Below, one piece after another: positions 44,468 to 54,016 of a DNA stretch of 64,000 bases. The notes under the pieces were generated by a model. The model was not told the origin of the DNA, did not search any database, and was given only the letters and a program-made list of their open reading frames with translations. The stretch comes from Oceanospirillales bacterium (GTDB lineage Bacteria > Pseudomonadota > Gammaproteobacteria > Pseudomonadales > Balneatricaceae). Within the stretch, counting starts at the first letter, position 1. Every line of letters starts with the position of its first letter. The stretch spans positions 1 through 64,000 of the forward strand of contig JAAEYW010000002.1 in NCBI GenBank assembly GCA_018223185.1, written 5' to 3'. Made by a program: the position numbers and the translations under genes.

Positions 44468-45412
44468 TTAGGCAACAGAACCAAAAACCTGCCGCCAGGC
44501 GGCAGCAACCTCATTAACTGCAAGACCCGCTGCAGCCACCGCACCGGACATACTGATATACCCATGCACCAGTTGCGGATACTCAGTCAGGCTAACGGGG
44601 TTACCCGCTTGCTTCAGCGCATCAGCGTACGCCATCCCTTCGTCCCGCAGCGGATCAAAGCCCGCCACCTGAATCAGCGCCGGGGGCAGATCCGACAGAT
44701 CATCGGCCTCCAGTGGTGCAAACCGAAAATCGACCGGTTCCGCACTATCCTTCAGATAATGCCCCATAAAATACGCCATACTCCGGTTTGTCAGGGTATA
44801 ACCCTCGCCATATTTGGCATAGGAGTCATACACCGTATCGGGCCCGGAGGCAGCGGGATAGATGAGCGTTTGCTGGCGGATCTCAGGGCCTGCGTTGTCC
44901 CGCGCCAACAGCGCACAGACCGCAGCCAGATTAGCACCGGCACTATCACCAGCCACTGCAATCGGTCCTGGTTTAAACCCCAGCTCCGTCGCCGCGTCCG
45001 CCAGCCAGCACAGAGCGGCGTAACTGTCTTCGACGGCGGCCGGATAGGGGTGTTCCGGTGCCAGACGGTAATAAACCTGCACGATCAGGCAACCGGACCA
45101 CCGGCTTAGATGACTGACAACACCGTCATAATCACGGGGGCTGCCAACCACAAAGCCGCCTCCGTGCAGATAAAGTACCGCGCCAGCCAGCTCATCCAGG
45201 CCCTCCGGCCGGTAACAACGCAGCGTCAGCTCACCACCGGGGCCAGGAATACTCAGGTCCGAAACAGACACCCCGGCAGCAACGGCGACATCGGTGGCCG
45301 TCAGTATCTGGCTGTAAACCTCACGGGCTACATCGGGTGGCAGATCAGCAAAATCCGGAGCCCCCGCTGCAGCCGCCTGTTCCAGCATCCCTTTTATCTG
45401 CAGATCAAGCAT
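44468..45412 (-). CDS. Alpha/beta hydrolase, HSL-type esterase
   Basis: 314 aa. Oxyanion-hole motif HGGG at 83-86 (YLHGGGFVVGSP), nucleophile Ser157 in GDSAGA, acid Asp in GFDPLRDEG and His in LVHGYI, all in hormone-sensitive-lipase order. No signal peptide: cytoplasmic. Overlaps the RND gene by 8 bp and is followed 28 bp later by the alcohol dehydrogenase, so it may release the alcohol substrate from an ester. Confidence 0.92.
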   Translation of the reverse strand: MLDLQIKGMLEQAAAAGAPDFADLPPDVAREVYSQILTATDVAVAAGVSVSDLSIPGPGGELTLRCYRPEGLDELAGAVLYLHGGGFVVGSPRDYDGVVSHLSRWSGCLIVQVYYRLAPEHPYPAAVEDSYAALCWLADAATELGFKPGPIAVAGDSAGANLAAVCALLARDNAGPEIRQQTLIYPAASGPDTVYDSYAKYGEGYTLTNRSMAYFMGHYLKDSAEPVDFRFAPLEADDLSDLPPALIQVAGFDPLRDEGMAYADALKQAGNPVSLTEYPQLVHGYISMSGAVAAAGLAVNEVAAAWRQVFGSVA

Positions 45413-47918
45413 GACTATTTTCCTCTGTTAAAGGCTGGCTTTGCACGCCACCCTGAGAATGATTGCTTTGCTCCTGAGCTGGCGCACCACTGTTATCAGC
45501 ACCACGGTTATCAGGCTGAGCAAGCACAGTAGAGCCAAACAGAAAATGGGCCAGCGCAGGCAGAAGAATCAGCGCCCCAAGCATGTTAAACAGGAACATA
45601 AAGGCCAGCAGGATACCCATATCTGCCTGAAAACGGATGGGGGAGAACACCCAGGTGGCCACACCCACCGCCAGCGTTGCGCCGGTCAGCATCACGATCC
45701 GGCCGGTCTGACGCAGCGCCAGCTGGTAAGCCTGGCTCACGCTCATGCCAAAACGCAGCCCCATCAATAACACCGACAGGACATACAGCGCGTAATCCAC
45801 ACCAATCCCCACCCCCAGCGCAATCACCGGCAGAATCGCAACTTTTACGCCGATCCCCAGCTTGACCATCAGCGCCTGACACATCACCGAGGTCAGCATC
45901 AGTGGCAACACCGCCGCCACTACGCCACGCCAGCTACGGAAGGTAATCCAGCAGAGAATAATCACCGCACCGTAGACCATGTACATCATCTGATTCATCG
46001 CTTTTTTAACCACGATATTGGTCGCGGCTTCGATACCGGAGTTTCCGGCAGCCAGCATAAAACGGGCTTCATCATTGCTGTACTGTGCAGCGAATGTTTG
46101 AGCCACTTCAACCACACTGTTGAGCGTCGCGGCTTTATGGTCCTTCAGATAGACATACACCGACAGCAAACTGCAATCCGCATTAAACAACTCCCGAGGC
46201 GCCCGCGCCTGCACTGCCCCCAGCGCCGCATTGTTGGGAATCAGCTCCAGCCATTTAAAATTACCCTCGTTATAGCCCACCATGGCATAACGGGAGAGCC
46301 GGGCCATTGAGTTAGTCGACTCAACACCGGGCAGCTGCTCAAGCTGCGTGGTCAGCTCCCGGACTTTCGCTAACACCGAGTAATGAGTACAGTTATCCAC
46401 TGCGGTTTTCACCATCACCACGAAGATATCGGAACTGGCGGCATAGTTATCCGCCATAAACGCGGTGTCCTGGTTATAACGGGAATCCGCCCGCAACTCA
46501 GGCGCACCCGGTTCCAGATCGCCGATCTGTAACCGGCTGCCGACCACCGAACCAAACAGCGCCAGCCCCGCTGCCACCATCAACGCGGTAAGTGCCCATT
46601 TGCGCTCAGTAAACAGGGCAAAGAATTTCCACAATCTGCCGGGCAATACCTGATGAATCTCACGATCACTACCCGCAACGCTGTCATGCTGAACCGAGCG
46701 CGCGGCGGCCTTTGGGGTTACACCGATATAGGAGAGCAATACCGGCAACAGCACCAGATTACTGATAATCAACACCGCCACTCCCAGGCTGGCTGCAATC
46801 GCCAGTTCCCGGATCACACCGATATCGATCACCAGCAATACGGCAAAACCAAAGGCATCGGTAATCAGCGCGGCGATACCGGTGCGAAACAGACGACGGA
46901 AGGTATTACGGGTGGCCACGTAGGGCGCCATGCCACTACCAATGTCGCGCATTACACCGTTCATTTTCTGCGCGCCATGACTGATACCAATGGCAAATAC
47001 CAGAAAGGGTACAAGGATCGAATAGGGGTTCAGATCAAAGCCAAACAGCTGCAACATCCCCAGTTGCCAGAGAACACCAATCAGGGAGCAGCCCATCACC
47101 AGCAGTGAGCTGCGCAGACAACGGGTGTAGGCAAACAATACCGCCGTGGCAATCGCCACCGCCAGTACGAAAAACACCAGGACCTGCTGCATACCCTCAA
47201 TCAGATCACCAACAATTTTGGCAAAACCGGTGATATGAATTTCGATTGTGTCACTCTGGTATTTAGCTCTGATCTGCTCCAGTTGACGGGACAGATCACC
47301 ATAATCCAGAGGCTCGTCAGTACGTGGATCTTTATCCAACAGCGGCACATAGACGATGCTGGAGCGAAAGTTAGCCGACACCAACTGACCGATCTCACCG
47401 GAGCGCTGTACGTTCAGCCTGACCTGTTCCAGACTCGCGGCCGAACCATCAAAATCACCGGGAATCACCGTACCGCCATCCATCCCCTCTTCGGTCACGG
47501 CGATCCAGCGGGTACTCGGCGTCCACAGGGATTTCATATAGGGACGATCAACGCCCGGTAACAGGTACAGCTCATCATTGATCTGCTGCAACGTTTGCAG
47601 ATACTGCTGATCGTAAATGCTGCCCTGTTTAACCCCTACGGCAACCCGCAGCGAGTTACCCAACCCCGCCAGACTGGAACGGTTGGCGAGAAAGTTGGTG
47701 ATATACGGGTGTCCGGCAGGAATCATCTTCTCGAAGCTGGCATTCAGGCCTAGCTGAGTTGCCTGCCAGCCCAACGCAATACTGACGATCAGGCAGAATG
47801 CCAGCACCAACCGGCGCTGATTAAATACCAACTGTTCAATAAACGATCCGGAATGCGGATCGAACGCTTCCGGCTGCGGGTTCGCTGCACCGGTTTTTAT
47901 ACTATTCGCACTATTCAC
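45405..47918 (-). CDS. MMPL-type RND transporter
   Basis: 837 aa from the GTG at 47918, which has AAGGA 9 bp upstream; the frame itself runs to 48038 through the previous gene. One N-terminal helix, a large periplasmic loop, six helices (about 230-440), a second loop, and a second six-helix block (about 660-820), the MMPL/SSD plan. DYALY (VGIGVDYALYVLS) and GISHGAQKMNG lie in the fourth-helix positions used for proton relay. Ends in a polar Gln/Ser-rich tail. Likely moves a hydrophobic substrate between the inner membrane and periplasm together with the three envelope proteins upstream. Confidence 0.88.
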   Translation of the reverse strand: MNSANSIKTGAANPQPEAFDPHSGSFIEQLVFNQRRLVLAFCLIVSIALGWQATQLGLNASFEKMIPAGHPYITNFLANRSSLAGLGNSLRVAVGVKQGSIYDQQYLQTLQQINDELYLLPGVDRPYMKSLWTPSTRWIAVTEEGMDGGTVIPGDFDGSAASLEQVRLNVQRSGEIGQLVSANFRSSIVYVPLLDKDPRTDEPLDYGDLSRQLEQIRAKYQSDTIEIHITGFAKIVGDLIEGMQQVLVFFVLAVAIATAVLFAYTRCLRSSLLVMGCSLIGVLWQLGMLQLFGFDLNPYSILVPFLVFAIGISHGAQKMNGVMRDIGSGMAPYVATRNTFRRLFRTGIAALITDAFGFAVLLVIDIGVIRELAIAASLGVAVLIISNLVLLPVLLSYIGVTPKAAARSVQHDSVAGSDREIHQVLPGRLWKFFALFTERKWALTALMVAAGLALFGSVVGSRLQIGDLEPGAPELRADSRYNQDTAFMADNYAASSDIFVVMVKTAVDNCTHYSVLAKVRELTTQLEQLPGVESTNSMARLSRYAMVGYNEGNFKWLELIPNNAALGAVQARAPRELFNADCSLLSVYVYLKDHKAATLNSVVEVAQTFAAQYSNDEARFMLAAGNSGIEAATNIVVKKAMNQMMYMVYGAVIILCWITFRSWRGVVAAVLPLMLTSVMCQALMVKLGIGVKVAILPVIALGVGIGVDYALYVLSVLLMGLRFGMSVSQAYQLALRQTGRIVMLTGATLAVGVATWVFSPIRFQADMGILLAFMFLFNMLGALILLPALAHFLFGSTVLAQPDNRGADNSGAPAQEQSNHSQGGVQSQPLTEENSHA

Positions 47919-47922
47919 AACG

Positions 47923-49038
47923 CTATTCCTTCCTACTACCGGATGCACTATCCCTAGCGATACGTCCGGGCAGATCAAACCGGTGAACACCGGCCAGACT
48001 GGCAACAATGGCTGCCCCGTCAGCCGACTCAACAACACCCGCTAAAGGCAGCGCTGGCAGATCCGGTACCGGGGTAAAACCGGTGTCATGCTGATTAACC
48101 AGTAATGAGCCACTCTGACTCACCACCAGCAGGCGACCATCCGCCAGCATCGACGCTGCACTGAGCGCGACCTCTTCCCGGGTATCAAGCTGGGTCCAGC
48201 TTTCGCCGCTGTCGACTGAGCGGAACAGATGTCCCCGCAGGCCATAAACGACAAACGCCCCATCCGGCTCAGCGATGACGCCGAAAAAGCTCCCTTCATA
48301 AGGCGAATCGATCGCTTCAAAATGCTCACCGGCATCAGTTGAACGCAGCAGCGTGCCCTGCTCTCCGGCCATCATCAGCACCCCATCCGCTTCGGCCATA
48401 CCATACAGATGCAGCCCCATCGGGTTATCAACGCGATTCAGCCACGGCTGCCAACTCTGACCACCATCACGGGTTCGATAGATGAGGTTATAGGCGCCGA
48501 AGACAAAGCCATTGCGGGCATCACTGAAATGCAGATTGAGAAAGGGTTTATCAGGACCATCCTTTACTAACCGGTGAGCTTCTCGCAGTTCACGTTCATC
48601 ACCACTACGCACCTGAACATCCGCCAACAATAACCGTGCCGCCTGAATGCCATCCAGCTGTTTCTGCCAGCTTTCGCCGCCATCCGTGGTCGCCAGCACC
48701 ACACCATAGTGACCGACAATCCAGCCGTGCCGGGGATCGACAAACTGTACCTCAGTCAGCGCTGCTGACACCGGTGACGCCACCTGACTCCAGTGCTTAC
48801 CGTTATCATCCGATAACAGAATGATGCCCTCTTCACCCACAGCCACCAGCCGCTGACCGGCTCGTGCGACTGACAATAATGTCTTATGCGCCGACTGAGC
48901 AGAGATCTGCGCCGGCGTGTCCAGCGCAGAAAAACCGGTTTCAGCGGCCATTACAGCCCAGCTTTGCCCTGCCATCAGCAACAGAAGGCAACCACCCGCC
49001 AACCGGCTTCTTAATATTGAATTGGAAAATATGAGCAT
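47923..49038 (-). CDS. YCF48/BNR-repeat exported protein
   Basis: 371 aa from ATG 49038 (AGGAG with 7-bp spacing); an ATG at 49056 is less likely. Signal peptide ends near SWAVMA. A beta-propeller with repeated D-x-G-x-x-W blades: SDDNGKHWSQV, TDGGESWQKQ, RDGGQSWQPW, STDAGEHFEAI and SVDSGESWTQL. Relatives of the photosystem assembly factor YCF48 commonly accompany DUF1302, DUF1329 and MMPL genes. Probably a periplasmic scaffold of that transport complex; inferred. Confidence 0.88.
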   Translation of the reverse strand: MLIFSNSILRSRLAGGCLLLLMAGQSWAVMAAETGFSALDTPAQISAQSAHKTLLSVARAGQRLVAVGEEGIILLSDDNGKHWSQVASPVSAALTEVQFVDPRHGWIVGHYGVVLATTDGGESWQKQLDGIQAARLLLADVQVRSGDERELREAHRLVKDGPDKPFLNLHFSDARNGFVFGAYNLIYRTRDGGQSWQPWLNRVDNPMGLHLYGMAEADGVLMMAGEQGTLLRSTDAGEHFEAIDSPYEGSFFGVIAEPDGAFVVYGLRGHLFRSVDSGESWTQLDTREEVALSAASMLADGRLLVVSQSGSLLVNQHDTGFTPVPDLPALPLAGVVESADGAAIVASLAGVHRFDLPGRIARDSASGSRKE

Positions 49039-49121
49039 CAAAAAACTCCTGACCATCGTCGGTGAGCTGCTGCGAGCCGCAGCAGCATCTGCCAGACAAC
49101 GATCAAATGCGGATTGAAAGA

Positions 49122-50480
49122 TTAACGAGCGCCCTGGTTGGCCAGCTCTACCGGACTCCAGGCCCCTTCAGATATCGGTTCACGCACCCGGTAATGCGGG
49201 GTACCGCCATTCATCGCTGCGTTCAGATAGTACGCACCGGTCTGCAGGTCATAGCCGCCCCACATCACATTGGTCACCAGCGCTGGCAGTTCAGGCACCA
49301 GATAGGTCAGCGAGTAGTTCATCCGCCACAGGTCACCTTTTGCATCCCAACCATCAAACAGGACAATTTTCCAGCTGTCTTCATCGACGTAATAAGTACG
49401 CTTCGGTACGGTATGACGCATGCCATCTTTCAGTTCGGCATCCACCACCCAGACACGATGAAGTTCCCAGCGAACATTTTCCGGATTAAGAAAATGCTCA
49501 CCCATCAGTTCATCAATACTCACCTGAGCGGCACGGTTGTTGTTGTAAGGGATAAAGATCTCTTTTTTGCCCAGCAACTTATAGTGATGGCGATCAATAG
49601 GGCCAAACATCATAAAGGCCTCATCAAACAAGCCGACCCCTGAAGTGACGAAATCCGGGGTATCATAGGCAACCGATGGCGCCTTACGCACCCGGCGCTG
49701 ACCCACCAGATACTGCCAGATAGCCCGTTTTTTCCCGGCGACTGACGGGTCATGCACCAGAATGGCTTCGCCGGCTTTGGAAGCCGGGCCGGTGACGATA
49801 AATCGGCCCAGTTGGTTTACACCGCTATAACTGGCGGCATCGCCCTCTTTGTAGTAATAGGGGAACTGCAATAACTCCTCACCTTCACTGGCCAGGGAAC
49901 GGTGCCCGTCAGAGGTCACAATATAGGTTTTCATCGCATACTCGACCGACTCTCCTGACCAGCCTAAGCGATGATTCCACATCACCTCGGCACCGGTTTT
50001 CGGAATCGGGAACGGGATGCCGCCATAGGCGCCGCTGACGGATGTTTCATCGGCAGCCAGCTCTGCCGTTGTGGCATTCTTCAAAGTGTTGCTATAGACC
50101 CAATCGGGCGCCGCAGCTGAACGGCGGGTTGGATAGATATTCATGCGAAAATCGGGATTTTTCGCAAACAGAGCTTTAACGCCATCACTCAACTGATCAC
50201 TGTATTGCGCCAGATTGGCAGCGGTAATGGTAAACAACGGCTTATCACTGGCAAACGGATCAGGGCGCGTATCACCACTGTTATAACCCGCCGCTACGGT
50301 TGTATAGCCGCCCTTCCATTCGGGAATGGTGCCCGCCGAATTGCCTGACTTTTCCGCTCCTAACGGCGTCAGCGTGGTGTTAAGTTGCGCCGCTGTCTGA
50401 GCATCGACAGCGCCCAGCGACAGCTGTGAGGTCAGTGCCAGAGCGACCCCGGTCACGAGTACTTTAAGTGTATTTTTCAT
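49122..50480 (-). CDS. DUF1329 periplasmic protein
   Basis: About 452 aa from the ATG at 50480 (MKNTLKVL), with a signal peptide to about 24 (SLGAVDA). LolA-like lipid-handling fold expected; motifs PEWKGGY, TRRSAAAPDWVY, PFPIPKTGAEVMWNHRL and RVWVVDAELKDGMRH and KRTYYVDEDSW are typical of the family. Follows DUF1302 by 24 bp. It probably carries a hydrophobic compound across the periplasm. Confidence 0.9.
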   Translation of the reverse strand: MKNTLKVLVTGVALALTSQLSLGAVDAQTAAQLNTTLTPLGAEKSGNSAGTIPEWKGGYTTVAAGYNSGDTRPDPFASDKPLFTITAANLAQYSDQLSDGVKALFAKNPDFRMNIYPTRRSAAAPDWVYSNTLKNATTAELAADETSVSGAYGGIPFPIPKTGAEVMWNHRLGWSGESVEYAMKTYIVTSDGHRSLASEGEELLQFPYYYKEGDAASYSGVNQLGRFIVTGPASKAGEAILVHDPSVAGKKRAIWQYLVGQRRVRKAPSVAYDTPDFVTSGVGLFDEAFMMFGPIDRHHYKLLGKKEIFIPYNNNRAAQVSIDELMGEHFLNPENVRWELHRVWVVDAELKDGMRHTVPKRTYYVDEDSWKIVLFDGWDAKGDLWRMNYSLTYLVPELPALVTNVMWGGYDLQTGAYYLNAAMNGGTPHYRVREPISEGAWSPVELANQGAR

Positions 50481-50504
50481 TATTTTTATCTCCACTGAAT
50501 TCGG

Positions 50505-52151
50505 TTAGAAGCTGCGCTGGATAAACAGCGACACAAAATCGCGGTCGGCACGGGTCTGTTTAAATGAGAGCGCCGGTGCAGGACTGTTCTGCGGCGTTAC
50601 AAAGCTGAACTCGTCGCCGAGAAAACGCACATAACTGGCCCCCAGCTTCCAGGTATTCTGATAGGTTCCATTGACCCCCAGGCTGAAATCACCGCCGTAG
50701 GAGGCACCACCATTCATATTGGCAACCGCACCGGAGCGGCCTGCGAAGTTGTAGCCAAGGCCAACTGGCAGTTCGATATCCAGACCCGGCAGCACCTGGA
50801 AGTAGGCCGGTGAAAAGATCATCCGCATCGCCCAGGCATCGCGGGTGCTGTTAGGGTCCAGCGCAGCCGGATTTTTATCGACCGAGACCACCCGGTTCCA
50901 CGCCAGTTCACCCAGCAACGCACCACCATCCCACAGGGAGTTGGGCTGCAATACATAGATTCCGGAGAGGTTGGCATGGGCGGTTTTACCCACCGCGTAA
51001 AGGATGTTGTTATCGTTATCGGCAGCCTGGCCGACTGAGATCTGTGGGTCACTATTGAGCGGGGCGTTATAGCGCATCGATGCTTCCGCCGCGATATTCA
51101 GCTGCCCTATAGAGGTGGTGGCACTGGCGCCAACGGTTTCAATATCCTGACCATAGACGGTGCGGATAGTCCCGCCGACCGGATCAAAATAGAAACCAGA
51201 CGGGGTCTTGGCGTGATAGCGGGCATAGTAAAGACCATACTCAAAATCGCTCTCTTGCGGGGCGATACGCAGTTTCAGACCACCCTGCCCGGAATCATCC
51301 GGTTCTACGTCTGAGATGTGATTCCAGAGAGCACCGGGGCCAGCGATCAGCGATTCAGTGCCGGGACCGGCCCAGTCGATATTGGACAGATAGCTGCCGA
51401 CACCCGGCAGACGGGTCTCCTCCCAGGCAAACTGGTAATAACCGCCCAACGACAGTTCCGGACTGATCTGTAAGGTGCCAGACAGCTGGTTAACCGGCCG
51501 CAACACCTCTTTAAACTGAGTGCTAGGTACGCTTAACAGTTTGATCAGATCGATGGGGCCCTGGGCATCGGCGATACCGTTGGCACCAAAGAACAGTGTT
51601 TCACCATACACCAGTGAGTGGCGTCCCAGACGCAGGTTGCTGCGCATATCACCCAGATCAAAGTTACCGTAAACAAACGCATCCAGCAGCTCCGCTTTAC
51701 GGCCATGCACATCGCGGGTTTTATCGGTGAATTCGTTATATTTGGCGCTGGTCGAATTATTGGTGAACGGCGAGTCGTTATCGTTGCTCTGGTTATATAC
51801 CGAGTCATACCAGGCCGCACCGCTGACCCGCACGCCATAGTCTTTATAGCGGGCATCCAGCTCGGTCAGCCAGTCGAGTCTGTTAGATATCAGACCCTTA
51901 TCGAAGTTACGGTCACCATCATCGTAGTTAACATCGGCCAGCAGGGTATCTGACTTATCTTCTACCCTGAACGCCGTACTGTATTTAAAGGTGTTGTCCC
52001 AGCGCAGGTTGATATCGGCATTACCGGTATCAATTTTATACGCCAGCGCCTCTGGAACGCATAGAACGGTTGCCAGTGAGATGGCAACAGTCAGAGGCTT
52101 TAATGGCATCTTTGTCAGGGACAGGGATTTTAAGCGGGAGTTGTTATTCAT
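50505..52151 (-). CDS. DUF1302 outer-membrane beta-barrel protein
   Basis: 548 aa. Signal peptide about 15-37 (AISLATVLCVPEALA). Mature part begins YKIDTGNADINLRWDNTFKY and is rich in alternating aromatic/polar strands; it ends in Phe (FVSLFIQRSF), the mark of an outer-membrane barrel. DUF1302 proteins are thought to admit hydrophobic molecules. First of the four-gene envelope block and 101 bp behind the aldehyde dehydrogenase. Confidence 0.9.
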   Translation of the reverse strand: MNNNSRLKSLSLTKMPLKPLTVAISLATVLCVPEALAYKIDTGNADINLRWDNTFKYSTAFRVEDKSDTLLADVNYDDGDRNFDKGLISNRLDWLTELDARYKDYGVRVSGAAWYDSVYNQSNDNDSPFTNNSTSAKYNEFTDKTRDVHGRKAELLDAFVYGNFDLGDMRSNLRLGRHSLVYGETLFFGANGIADAQGPIDLIKLLSVPSTQFKEVLRPVNQLSGTLQISPELSLGGYYQFAWEETRLPGVGSYLSNIDWAGPGTESLIAGPGALWNHISDVEPDDSGQGGLKLRIAPQESDFEYGLYYARYHAKTPSGFYFDPVGGTIRTVYGQDIETVGASATTSIGQLNIAAEASMRYNAPLNSDPQISVGQAADNDNNILYAVGKTAHANLSGIYVLQPNSLWDGGALLGELAWNRVVSVDKNPAALDPNSTRDAWAMRMIFSPAYFQVLPGLDIELPVGLGYNFAGRSGAVANMNGGASYGGDFSLGVNGTYQNTWKLGASYVRFLGDEFSFVTPQNSPAPALSFKQTRADRDFVSLFIQRSF

Positions 52152-52252
52152 ATTGTATTCCTTCGCTTTGAATTAAACCTTGCTACGCGGTGACGTGAAG
52201 GGTTCGCCAGCCACGCTGCAGGCATGAAACGGGTTAAACGGGATGACGGCCC

Positions 52253-53734
52253 TCAGAAGGGATAGGCGGGCGGGGTATCCTTCACTGTGACCCACTGCCA
52301 CTGACAGAACTCATCCCAGTCAGCCGGTCCGCCGATGCTGCCGCCATTACCGGACGCGCCGCGACCACCAAAGGGATTGATGCACTCGTCATTAACGGTC
52401 TGGTCATTGATATGCACCATACCGGCGTGCAGACGCATGCCGATCGCTGTCGCCCGGCCGACTGAACGGCAGATCACCGCTGCGGCCAGACCATACTCAG
52501 TATCATTGGCGATACGGATCGCCTCTTCGTCGTCACGATAGGTGATGATGCTGGCAACCGGACCAAAGAACTCCTCGCTATAGGCACGCATTCCTGGTTT
52601 AACGCCCGACAGAACGGTCGGCTGATAATAAGGCCCTTCGGACGCTCCGCCCGCTTCCAGGATCGCACCGGCGGCAACGCTTTCTTTGACGATGGCGTCA
52701 ACACGTTCCAGCTGATTGCGGTTGATCATCGGGCCCATGGCCACGTTACCATCCGTTGGATTACCAAAAGGCAGGTGAGCTGCTTTAGCCACCAGACGTT
52801 CAGTCAGTTGCGCCGCGATCGATGCATGCACAATGATTCGTCCCGATGCCATGCAGATCTGTCCCTGATGAAACCAGGCGCCCCAGGCCGCATTGCTGGC
52901 TGCCAGATCAAGATCAACATCCTCGGTGATGATCAGCGGACTTTTACCCCCCAGCTCCAGCATCACTTTTTTCAGATGGCGTCCGGCCAGCTCACCAATT
53001 CTGCGGCCGACCGGCGTTGATCCGGTAAAGGCGATCATGCGCACGTGAGGGTCGGTACACAGTGCTTCACCGGCATCCGCTCCGCCTGGAATGACATGCA
53101 GCAAACCTTTCGGCAGCCCCGCCTGTTCAAACGCCCGGGCGATAACAAAACCACCGCTGACCGGCGTACGCGGGTCCGGCTTGAGCACCACAGCATTCCC
53201 CGCTGCCAGCGCAGGAGCGACGGCCCGAATGGACAGAATCAGCGGAAAATTAAACGGTGAGATCACACCAATAACCCCTAAAGGCTGGCGCTTAGCAAAG
53301 GAAAGGGTGCCGGATGCCGAAGGCAGCACCAGACCATGATCCGGATCGAGCAGCATGGCTCCCGAACGGCGCAGAATCACCACCGCTTCGCGCACCTCAT
53401 GCTCGCCCTTAGCAAAGATGCCTCCGGTTTCCCGGGCGATCCAGTTTTTTGCCGCTGAAAAATCCTGTTGCAGGATCTCAGCCGCACGGAAAAATATATC
53501 GGCCCGCTCACGGCTGGACATTTTCACCCACTCGGCCTGAGCTTCAGCAGCTCTGCGGGCAGCAATCGCGATATCTGCAGCATCGCCCATCCCAGTGAGG
53601 GTTAGCGCTTCCCCGGTTGCCGGTTCAGTCACGACAACAGTGCCGCCCTGAGCGGTCTTCCAGCTACCATCGAATATCCGCCCCTCCCAGAGGGATGAAT
53701 CCAACAGACCTGAGTCACCTTCTACACTTGACAC
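52253..53734 (-). CDS. NAD(P)-dependent aldehyde dehydrogenase (benzaldehyde dehydrogenase-like)
   Basis: 493 aa from a GTG at 53734 with GGAGG 7 bp upstream. ALDH signatures: GVISPFNFPL (Asn), FTGSTPVGRRIG (NAD), LELGGKSPL (general base Glu), and the catalytic Cys in HQGQICMASGR. The sequence resembles XylC-type benzaldehyde dehydrogenases. Should oxidise the aldehyde made by the operon's alcohol dehydrogenase to the acid. First gene after the sigma-54 promoter at 53804-53819, leaving a leader of about 60 nt. Confidence 0.92.
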   Translation of the reverse strand: MSSVEGDSGLLDSSLWEGRIFDGSWKTAQGGTVVVTEPATGEALTLTGMGDAADIAIAARRAAEAQAEWVKMSSRERADIFFRAAEILQQDFSAAKNWIARETGGIFAKGEHEVREAVVILRRSGAMLLDPDHGLVLPSASGTLSFAKRQPLGVIGVISPFNFPLILSIRAVAPALAAGNAVVLKPDPRTPVSGGFVIARAFEQAGLPKGLLHVIPGGADAGEALCTDPHVRMIAFTGSTPVGRRIGELAGRHLKKVMLELGGKSPLIITEDVDLDLAASNAAWGAWFHQGQICMASGRIIVHASIAAQLTERLVAKAAHLPFGNPTDGNVAMGPMINRNQLERVDAIVKESVAAGAILEAGGASEGPYYQPTVLSGVKPGMRAYSEEFFGPVASIITYRDDEEAIRIANDTEYGLAAAVICRSVGRATAIGMRLHAGMVHINDQTVNDECINPFGGRGASGNGGSIGGPADWDEFCQWQWVTVKDTPPAYPF

Positions 53735-53803
53735 AATAGAACCTCCAGCATGTTATCCGCCCAAAAAAGATGGGGATGGACTTTTTTATTGTTAACCGGA
53801 TAG

Positions 53804-53819
53804 AGCAACCGCTGTGCCA
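53804..53819 (-). promoter_or_regulatory. Sigma-54 promoter of the catabolic/transport operon
   Basis: Minus strand reads TGGCACAGCGGTTGCT: TGGCAC and TTGCT elements with the exact consensus spacing (-24 GG at 53818-53817, -12 GC at 53806-53805). Transcription would start near 53793, about 60 bp before the GTG of the aldehyde dehydrogenase. Confidence 0.9.
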
Positions 53820-53937
53820 GATGTCACCACGGCTCGATTTATTGCGACGCAACATCGACAGAACACGGGCAAATACAGGTTTTCACAGAGCGAATTTTTT
53901 CCATCCATTGCAGTGCACAAAAACTATTTTCATACTC

Positions 53938-53956
53938 AACAATTGATAAAATTGTT
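53938..53956. promoter_or_regulatory. Inverted repeat, candidate upstream activator site
   Basis: AACAATT-GATAA-AATTGTT, a perfect 7-bp dyad, about 120 bp upstream of the sigma-54 promoter and 60 bp before the activator's ATG. The spacing suits an enhancer-binding-protein site that could also govern the activator gene itself. The surrounding 53880-54000 is strongly AT-rich. Confidence 0.5.
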
Positions 53957-54016
53957 AAATACCCCAAAACGACTTAATATTTTTGTTAAAAATTACCATA
54001 AGCATGAGTAAAGCCG

